Part shown: piece by piece, positions 56,846 through 64,000 of the stretch
Position numbering within the stretch: the first letter of the stretch is position 1
Layout of the letters: every line of letters starts with the position of its first letter
Assembly (NCBI RefSeq): GCF_050908995.1
Contig: NC_135119.1
Span: 3,162,001 to 3,226,000, forward strand
Length of the DNA: 64,000 nt
Source of the DNA: Andrena cerasifolii
Lineage: Eukaryota; Arthropoda; Insecta; Hymenoptera; Andrenidae
Direction of reading: 5' to 3'
Translations under genes and position numbers: made by a program
Notes under the pieces: model-generated
Told to the model about the DNA's origin: nothing
The model's database searches: none
The model's input: only the letters and a program-made list of their open reading frames with translations

Positions 56846-57144
56846 CCCTTCGTTGCATAACTTCTTCGATTGTGGAAAAATACATATTTGGACTCGCACA
56901 AGTGATAATAATAAGGGAAAAATAATAAAAAAAAAATTGTTTGTTTTTCACTTGTTCCGCCATTACGATTATTATTACTTAAAAATCGTGGAATTACAAC
57001 GTTTGGCGCGATCTGTGTAAATGTTTACAAACTAGGATATGAATATTTCGTGATAAAGTAGTTTCATCACACTCCATGCTAATTAAAAAAAAAAAATAAA
57101 AAGAAAATATATATTGCATATTTGCAACAGTAGGCAACGAAGGG
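56846..57144. mobile_element. PiggyBac-type MITE (299 bp)
   Basis: Perfect TTAA on both sides (56842-56845, 57145-57148) and inverted ends CCCTTCGTTGC. CCCTT-type ends with TTAA are the piggyBac signature. A lone right end of the same kind is at about 4288-4301 (CAACGAAGGGTTAA). Non-coding. Confidence 0.85.
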
Positions 57145-57148
57145 TTAA

Positions 57149-58123
57149 AATTCACCAAATTTTAAAATTTTATTATTTAGGTCTAAAAATCTACAGAAAT
57201 ATTGGCAAAGACATCCTGGGACACGATACACCCCGTATGACCAAACAGGGTTCAATAAATATCAACACATGTTACATGTAATCTTGTTATTCAAACACGC
57301 GAATATGCGTTGGTACAATATACGAGGAAGACAACTCGAGATTGTTGCACGCACCCATTTTACGACGTTCATAAGCAAGGGTTAATTACATGCAAGGGAT
57401 GATGTTCATTAGCCTCTCCACATGTAAGGCTAATTACACGATATTCAAGATCGTCGAAGATTGTAATATTGTAATAAAATCGTGAATTTCATTCTGGGGT
57501 GTGAAATTGCTTGGGGAAGCTGAATAATTTATGTGTCAAATATTTGCTCGACTGAGGAAACGAATTGAAGAATATATTTTCTTCCTGGATTTGTCACAGT
57601 AATGGGCTATTCAGGCTTCATGAAATTCAATGGTCTGCAACTACCACATTCAAACTAACATTAAGTGCCACACTTGCGTACACAAATTATAACTTCTGCT
57701 ACTATGGATCACGCGATCGTAATTAAACTTTAAATGTTTGAAACTTGAAATTCCGACGAGCCCTTGCATAGCGAGCCCTTAGAATTGACAGTCACACGCT
57801 GGGAAGTTCTGATTCGTTAAATGAAATTCACTATGTGTGTAGTTCAAAAACATTGCATTATTATTTTAAATAACGGTCAGAAGCGAATCAGTCATTAATA
57901 AACTTTGTTTTAAATGTTGTAACAGTTTTTAAAGGTTTTCCTTGTAAAGGTTTGTTTCTCGCGAAAGGTAAAATTAAAAAAAATCTATAGAAAAATATGG
58001 GTTAATACGAGCAATGAAGAGATACATAAAAAAACAATTCAATTGTTCTTATGACTGATATATTTCAAATGTATTATATTTTTTAAATGCCTTTTTCCTG
58101 TTAGGAAAATACTTTAATCAGAA
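57149..58123. other. AT-rich, nothing recognised
   Basis: No supported features. Confidence 0.5.
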
Positions 58124-58528
58124 ATGCAATTTTTTCAGAAATTAACTTTTGCGATTAAAATTCATATTTTAATAACAGTTAGAGAAGCCAGTGCAGTCAC
58201 TGATATTAACAAAATCTTTTCTGTTTCTGTTGTATCTTACTCACTAATTCACCGCCAACCATTCCCATTTTCAACGATAACATATTCCAAGTTTACTACA
58301 AAACTCACTTCTGGAAATGTTGTCTTTACTAAAAAAAAACAAATGTGCAGTATAAAACGAAGAATTGTAAGAAATATTTTTACTTTTAGAATAGGTCATC
58401 TTTCTAATTGTGAATTTTCTTTTCAGAGTAGTAGCGAAACGAAATTTTCAGGACTCTTTAAAATACAAATTACATTTTTGGTTTATTTTGCTATACACCT
58501 CATTATGCAAATTTGTTTGGTAAAGTGA
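58124..58528 (+). CDS. Unidentified 134-codon ORF
   Basis: The longest stop-free ATG frame in an AT-rich part of the window (not in a palindrome or GC-rich repeat). It starts MQFFQKLTFAIKIHILITVR and ends FAIHLIMQICLVK. Hydrophobic stretches occur near residues 8-18 and 115-130, with a basic patch in the middle (TKKKQMCSIKRRIV). I recognise no domain and see no promoter, splice or polyadenylation context that requires a gene. A frame this long is uncommon by chance at this composition, but selection is not shown. It could be an unrecognised exon or part of an unlisted element. Confidence 0.25.
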   Translation: MQFFQKLTFAIKIHILITVREASAVTDINKIFSVSVVSYSLIHRQPFPFSTITYSKFTTKLTSGNVVFTKKKQMCSIKRRIVRNIFTFRIGHLSNCEFSFQSSSETKFSGLFKIQITFLVYFAIHLIMQICLVK

Positions 58529-58785
58529 CAAATTTTTAAGTAAGTAGTAAGCAATAAAATTGAAAAAGCTTCCATGATAATAACAAATACTAATGAATGT
58601 TTAAAAAATGTTATTTAAAATACAAAACAAATGTTAGTAAGACCACTAATTTTAAATCCATAAATCAGTAAATTGCGATATAAAGTTTGTGGCTTGGGAA
58701 ACAGATTATGATAAATATCATTTATATTTTTTTATCTTATTGATGTAAGCTCCCCTCATAAATACTTTAAAGAACAATTGAAGAG

Positions 58786-60193
58786 TCGGATGCAATAAGC
58801 GGACTAGCGCTCGAAAATGGGTAAAATTATTGTCCAAACGCTAAGAAAGATTGGAAAATTAAATTTTGTTAAACTGAATTTTTAAAAATGTAGTGTTGTA
58901 AAGCTTGTCACGACACACATTTTTTCTATTTACAGTTTGTTTATCCAATCATTACTATTCGAGCTAAAAATTATAAACAAAAAAAAATTCATCTTCCAAA
59001 ATCATTATTTCTTTAAACATAAATTGCGATAACTTGAGTAAATATTGATGGACCGTTATGAAAGATAAAACATAACTTCAGAAAAATCTAGCGAAGCCGC
59101 GGAATCTATGCACAAAACCCTTATGTTAACAAATATAATAATATTTAATTACAAAGTAATACTGGACATAACCCATGTTTTTCAACGTTCGCTGTTAAAA
59201 AGTATCGAGGCAATTTTGAGGTACATATAACTTGCAGCGACAAAGTATTTCCTTAATATACAAGGAAGATTTTCACCAATTTTCACATGGATAAATAAAT
59301 AATTGTAGAAGATATGACGATATACATAAATCTCGCGCGCTACCAACAGTCCAGCGGCCGCGTATTGGGATCTGACATGGGGGCGGGGCCTAGCCAAGAT
59401 GGCGCCGATATGGGTACAAGATACATGTGTTGTATATGCGATAATGTAGTTTTTTGCGAAAATGTTGCTTTCTATGCAAAGTATTTATGATTGGGCAGCT
59501 TCAAATCGCGCTCAGCAGAATTTTTGCAACCGCACCAGAACAGGTAGGGATTGATGTGTACCCAACGAGCGCTTCTACTTTCCGCCACCAGATGTCATGG
59601 TCATGGATGTCAGAACCCAATAATGCGCTACTTAGCAGTCTTAGCACTCGCGTTGACTGTTGGTGCCGCGCGGGATTTATATATATCGTCATATCTTCTA
59701 CAATTATTTATTAATCAGTGTGAAAATTGGGGAAAATCTTCCTCGTATATTAAGGCAAAACTTTGTCGCTGCAAGTTATATGTACCTCAAAATTGTCTCG
59801 ATTCTTTTTAACGGTGAACATTGAAAAACATGGGTTATGTCCATTTATACTTTTTAATTAAATATTATTACATTTGTTAACATAAGGGTTTTGTGCATAC
59901 ATCTTACGGCTTCGCTAGAGTTTTCTAAAGTTATATCTTAAGTTTCATAACGATCCGTTAATATTTACTCAAGTTATCGCAATTTATGTTTATAGAAATA
60001 ATGATTTTGGAAGATGACTTTTTTGTTGTTTATTATTTTTAGCTCGAATAGTAATGATTGGACAAACAAACTGTAAATAGAAAAAATATGTGTCGTGACG
60101 AGCTTTACAACACTATATTTTTTAAAATTCAGTTTAAAATCATTTAATTTTCCAATCTTTCTTAGCGTTTGGAGAATAATTTTTCCCATTTTC
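58786..60193. mobile_element. Foldback element, copy B
   Basis: Left end TCGGATGCAATAAGCGGACT. The left arm runs to about 59366 and the right arm from about 59650 to 60193, matching the arms of copy A (1-1211). The right arm stops at CCCATTTTC, lacking the last about 27 bp of the terminus. The spacer (59367-59649) is unrelated to that of copy A and includes a GC-rich patch (GGGGGCGGGGCC, AAGATGGCGCCGATATGG). No transposase. Confidence 0.88.
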
Positions 60194-60348
60194 AATTGCG
60201 TTACAATGAGTTATTGAATACTTTATAACAAGAATCAAACCCGAATACAATAAAAAAAACTTTACGAACAGATTTATTATATATAACTTACATACCAGTA
60301 ATATGAATTCATAATTTTAACTAATATGCGCTTCAATTTTAACCGTAT

Positions 60349-60582
60349 GTGTCGCCCTTGGAAATTGCTGGGGCAACATTAATAATGTACGAACTTTACG
60401 GTAAGTTCTCAGCGCAGTTGCGTCGAAAATGCCGAACAAATATTACCGAAATTCTACAGTATGCAACTTTGACAGAAGGGACGAAGTTAATCCGGAAGAA
60501 TGCAAGGAAGCCCGGAATTAGGTATCTCCGTTGGAACTTATTATTAGTAGCACAGAGTGAATTGCGAAGATTTCCTTTGTGA
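60349..60582 (+). CDS. Candidate exon/ORF, 77 codons
   Basis: A frame ATG to TGA, MSPLEIAGATLIMYELYGKF...NITEILQYATLTEGTKLI..., with higher GC than its AT-rich neighbours. A strong donor-like site, TTTACG then GTAAGT, lies at 60400/60401 and an acceptor-like ATTCTACAG further inside. It may therefore be a single ORF or two exon edges. No domain is recognised and no second exon could be joined. Uncertain. Confidence 0.27.
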   Translation: MSPLEIAGATLIMYELYGKFSAQLRRKCRTNITEILQYATLTEGTKLIRKNARKPGIRYLRWNLLLVAQSELRRFPL

Positions 60583-61110
60583 TTGAAATATTCAGATATT
60601 TAATCCATTATGTGAAATCAATAGATGGCGTGTCAGTAGAATTCCCTTTTTTATTGTGAAATAAACACTATTTCCATAAAATACTGTGCATACAGAAAAA
60701 TACACTCTTCTATTATACAATGTATCTAGAATCTAAATTTTAGTACCTGGCAAGTAATGACTCTTTATTTATGACAATATAATAAATGCATGAAATGTCA
60801 TGTTTTCTGAAAAGTCTTTATAAATAGTTTTATAACGAGCAATAATTGAAAAACTGAACAGCTCAAAAACTGAAAGTGGTTTATTAAAAGTTGCATACCG
60901 AATTTCATTATTTCGATTCACATATACCTACCCGAAGTACACGATAAAAATTAAACAAATAATAATCTATGAAGCGGGTATTCACTTTGACTAATTAAAG
61001 GGGTACTATGTGTTCAGAACAATATTTTAATAAAAAAAAGTAACATGCAGCAACTTAATAATTTAAATCCATCGTCTTTTCATGCAAGAAAATTTCACAT
61101 AGGTACGTAC
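60583..61110. other. AT-rich, nothing recognised
   Basis: No supported features. Confidence 0.5.
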
Positions 61111-61351
61111 TTATTTCACTACAATTAAAGTAAATAAAATAAATACCGTTTTGCTTTCAAGAATAAGATAAGATAAGCAATTGGTTTCGTATTTTCTAGG
61201 ATTAACAGAAAATTCATTACCAGATCTGGCGACGAGAGAAGCTTTCCCAAGGTATATCGTCGATTCATTCCCGCTCAATTCACTGTTGTTCCCAACTTGC
61301 ACAGCATTCCTTGTTGATGTCATGGCAATATCACTGTTTCTACACCCAACT
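61111..61351 (-). CDS. Candidate terminal exon, minus strand
   Basis: On the minus strand an acceptor-like AATTTCAG precedes 61351. The frame then runs VGCRNSDIAMTSTRNAVQVG, then NNSELSGNESTIYLGKASLV, to a stop at 61111-61113. The first about 55 residues are balanced and polar with several N-glycosylation-like NxS/T triplets; the last about 15 are hydrophobic. A possible donor, CTG/GTAATG, lies inside. No recognised domain. Could be host, could be chance. Confidence 0.25.
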
Positions 61352-62092
61352 CTGAAATTTAAATACAGATTTTCAGGTTAAATAATGCACCTCTGCATTC
61401 GATCGCATACGAATATATGTACACATGTATCTTCTACAATACAGCATCGTTAGTACGGATTTTTAAATGTCCCAATTGTTTCCAATGGCTATTGAAACTC
61501 TGGCACAGCACCATTAAAACTTTGTAAAATAAAAGGTACTTTCTCTTCTGTGCATCGATTACGTCACCCGTTTTCACAATACCCGCATTATAAATTAACG
61601 CGAGATGGAAGAGAGCACTATTAAAATTTCACGGTAGGTATTAATTCTTTCACTCTCGATGTGAATGAAAATTTTTTCTTAATTACATTTTCCTTAAACT
61701 ATTTCCAAAGGTGAGAATTATTTGAAGACTGATGTTGCGTATACGCAACATTTATTTTAACTAAAGCCGATGACTTGTAGACATAAAAGTTTATATGAAA
61801 CTGGCTGTGACTTTTATTATTAATAATAGAAAAAAAGGTACCCACAGTCCCAGAAAAATTCGGTACTGAAAATGTTATAGCAACACGAAACCATCAACAA
61901 ATTTGCGCTCACTCAAGATATTAATTAATAATTGCTTCCGAATTTATCCATATTTCTAAATAACCTGTAGGATAATAAAATTCAATTCACCAATCTGTTG
62001 TTTATACTCTACAAAATAATATTTTTGAAATGTACACGTTTATCAGTAGATAGCATATGTATTTCGAACCCCCTTATTACTCTCTACTAAAT
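61352..62092. other. AT-rich, nothing recognised
   Basis: No supported features. Confidence 0.5.
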
Positions 62093-62245
62093 AGGGCTGT
62101 AACGAATATTCAAATAATTTAAGTAAGTACTTAAATTAATATTCGAATACCAGAGAATTCGAATTTGAGATTCGAATATTCGAATAATTAGGAGTAGATA
62201 TTTTTGAGTATTCGAGTATTCGATCGTTATTCAAATAGCACAGTT
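62093..62245. mobile_element. Possible hAT MITE, diverged
   Basis: TAGGGCTGTAACGAATATTC at the left looks like a hAT end. The interior is dense in ATTCGAATATTCGAAT words. The right end is diverged (CGATCGTTATTCAAATAG) and no duplication is readable. Confidence 0.45.
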
Positions 62246-62299
62246 CGACAGCCATCTAGACTTGTAACATTCAATAACAGTTTCTTACAGGTTTTTGTG

Positions 62300-62748
62300 C
62301 GCTGAAGATGAATACCTAAATCGTTTGGCGCCATCACCCTCAGTTTTTGAGAAACTCGATTTTGAAAAAAAACTGCAAATTTTCAAATTTGAACATCTTT
62401 TGTGTCGAAACAGTAATAGTTAGTCGGTTGCTTATTCCGCTAAATTATTCTATGAACCCTCCCGCATACAACGATATAAGTTATTAATGCATTATGCACA
62501 TTTAAATATGTTTAAACAACGATCAAAGGGAAAAGGACACCCGAAATGCACCCATTTTTGCATATATCTTTCAATTTATTTCGAAAACTAAGGGTCTAGG
62601 AGAAAATCTGACTATTCCAAGCGATGCAGCAGACATTTTTCCTTCGGAAAGCATTAACAGAAGTGGTATGTCACGTTTTGTTTTTAATACAGAAGAGAAA
62701 TAGTTTGGCAAAACGTGCGGCGCTGACAGTGGTAGTCACACGCGTTAA
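62300..62748. mobile_element. Foldback element, left arm
   Basis: 62500-62748 is reversed at 63750-64000 (for example TGCAGCAGACATTTTTCCTT and ACGTTTTGTTTTTAATACAG with complements). The element continues past the end of the window. Its loop is occupied by the piggyBac element. Confidence 0.82.
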
Positions 62749-63709
62749 CCCGGGAGTAGGCGCGCCAAATAACTTACGTTAGTAGGCGCACGTCGGTGAT
62801 TTCGACCGATGGTAATGTAATCAGAAATAACTTAATAAAATGACTAAAATAATATAAATAATGCATAACATTGTATTTTACTTACTTCAGAATCGTTATA
62901 CGTAAATAATCTTAATTTTTTATGATAAAATGATTAATCGTATTATAATATTATGAATTCTGGAAAATTTATTTTTATACAAATGATGCATTGTAATTGA
63001 TTTTAAAAATAAAATGTTATATAAAAATTTGTGCGAATGCAAAATATAAAATTACATTGTCTATTTATCAATTTGAATTTATCACTTGATTTTTAATTTT
63101 CAATAATAGCAATTATCTAATATATTTTATATTTATGTTTGTTTTTCAAAAAATATACTTATAAATTTATGGTTTCATAAACGTATTAAATATTTATATT
63201 TTCCTCGGATTAGAAACTGCATCTTGAGAATAAAGAATAAATACTTACGTTTCCTTCACTCAAAGTACACGCCTCCTCTACATCTGATATCTCTATATCC
63301 GCAGAATCAATTTCCGAATCTGTATCGTGATCGGATTGTATAACATAATCGGAATCTTCTGCGGAATCACTGATCTCGTCTTCAATGTTTTCAATCAGTA
63401 AGAAATCTCGGAAATTAGTATTAGCCATGATTGCCACACAGTACGCGTCGTATGCGACAGACGAAATGAGACTAACGAAATGAGACTAACGTTAGCAGGC
63501 GCGCTATGGTCGAAAAGACCGACGCGTAAAAATGTATGATTTAAAACCTACGCGAGTGCACTAAGTGTCGCTCCGTAACATAAATAAGTCAAGAACTCCT
63601 TCAAAGAGGAATAGCTCTACGGAAAAAGTAAACAGTCGAACGCTATGGATCATGTTTCAAAACATATGAAATCGTCGGTCGAAAAGACCGACATGCGCCT
63701 ACTCCCGGG
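62749..63709. mobile_element. PiggyBac-like deletion derivative (961 bp)
   Basis: Perfect TTAA on both sides (62745-62748, 63710-63713). Inverted ends CCCGGGAGTAGGCGCGCC and, reversed, CCCGGGAGTAGGCGCATG. Subterminal TCGGTCGAAAAGACCGAC-type palindromic words (near 62800, 63515, 63675) may be transposase sites. The minus strand retains the acidic first exon of the transposase (63249-63428). Confidence 0.9.
63249..63428 (-). CDS. PiggyBac-like transposase first exon, remnant
   Basis: 60 codons from ATG at 63428: MANTNFRDFLLIENIEDEIS, then DSAEDSDYVIQSDHDTDSEI, an acidic Ser/Asp/Glu-rich start typical of piggyBac transposase N-termini. The exon ends exactly at a consensus donor (GGAAAC then GTAAGT, rc of 63243-63248) in phase 0. 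No downstream exon with the DDD catalytic domain remains inside the element. The nearest upstream in-frame codons contain no other ATG. It could still be transcribed with a downstream host exon. Confidence 0.6.
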
Positions 63710-64000
63710 TTAAGCGATTGTGTGACGCTGAGCGGCAGTGGATCACGCGCCGCCGTTGACTACCACTGTCGACGGCGCACGTTTTGCCAAACTATTTCGC
63801 TTCTGTATTGAAAACAAAACGTGACTTACCACTTCTGTTAATGCTTTCCGAAGGAAAAATGTCTGCTGCATCGCGTGGAATAGTCAGATTTTGATCCAAG
63901 ACCCTTAGTTTTGGAAATAAATTGAAAGATATCTGCAAAAATTGGTGCATTTCGGGTGTTCTTTTGCCTTTAATCGTTGTTTAAACATATCTATATGTTC
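63710..64000. mobile_element. Foldback element, right arm (continues outside)
   Basis: Reverse complement of 62510-62748, with extra unpaired sequence just after TTAA. Runs to the window end. Confidence 0.82.

Noticed and set aside
63429..63437. Earlier non-ATG start for the piggyBac exon
   Set aside because: The upstream codon is GTG; the first ATG is at 63428.
1..64000. CRISPR array, bacterial operon or phage module
   Set aside because: Repeats are transposon-derived palindromes and dispersed copies; no spacer-repeat array, no ribosome-binding sites and no prokaryotic genes are seen.

Overview
This 64 kb window looks like intergenic or heterochromatin-like DNA from an insect nuclear genome. 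It is AT-rich, its only splice-like signals are isolated, and it carries the usual insect mixture of mariner/Tc1, pogo, piggyBac (TTAA), hAT, Transib, LTR and non-LTR remnants. The style of the MITEs suggests Hymenoptera, but that is an impression and not a demonstration. I recognise no intact host gene, rRNA or functional tRNA. Nearly all recognisable coding sequence is broken transposase or reverse transcriptase. Four short host-like exon or ORF candidates are listed at low confidence (29827-29941 +, 58124-58528 +, 60349-60582 +, 61111-61351 -).

Layout. 1-1211: right part of a foldback element whose second copy lies at 58786-60193. 2.9-6.1 kb: mariner pseudogene, a hairpin, halves of two foldback families and a CAAGGG MITE. 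6.4-7.7 kb: a hAT element holding a solo LTR. 8.2-11.8 kb: a dispersed repeat with a nested palindrome and a decayed array of about 570 bp units. 13.3-13.9 kb: two 227 bp hAT MITEs with reciprocal target-site duplications. 15.5-18.1 kb: deleted pogo element, hAT element, tRNA-like locus and MITEs. 19.4-21.4 kb: a hAT element next to a Transib element whose ends resemble 23-spacer recombination signals. 22.6-24.5 kb: TTAA palindrome and a 1 kb hAT element. 27.8-32.1 kb: LINE fragment, TTAA palindromes, hAT fragments and a pogo zinc-finger remnant. 33.0-41.5 kb: large palindromes (one with a nested solo LTR), nested pogo tails and a second LINE fragment. 44.0-48.6 kb: short hAT, two TTAA elements, a pogo deletion derivative and a foldback. 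49.6-55.2 kb: a TA-flanked palindrome with an empty paralogous site, GC-rich repeats and a decayed Tc1 element with a GC-rich insert. 56.8-57.1 kb: piggyBac-type MITE. 62.3-64.0 kb: a deleted piggyBac element, still carrying an acidic first exon, inside the loop of another foldback.

How the parts relate. There is no operon or pathway here. The value of the window is its stratigraphy. Several target-site duplications can be read directly: 8 bp for hAT, TTAA for piggyBac-like, TA for pogo or CAGGG elements, CGCCG for Transib and 5 bp for an LTR. They let the order of insertions be inferred. Most elements are non-autonomous, so any mobility would have depended on transposases encoded elsewhere.
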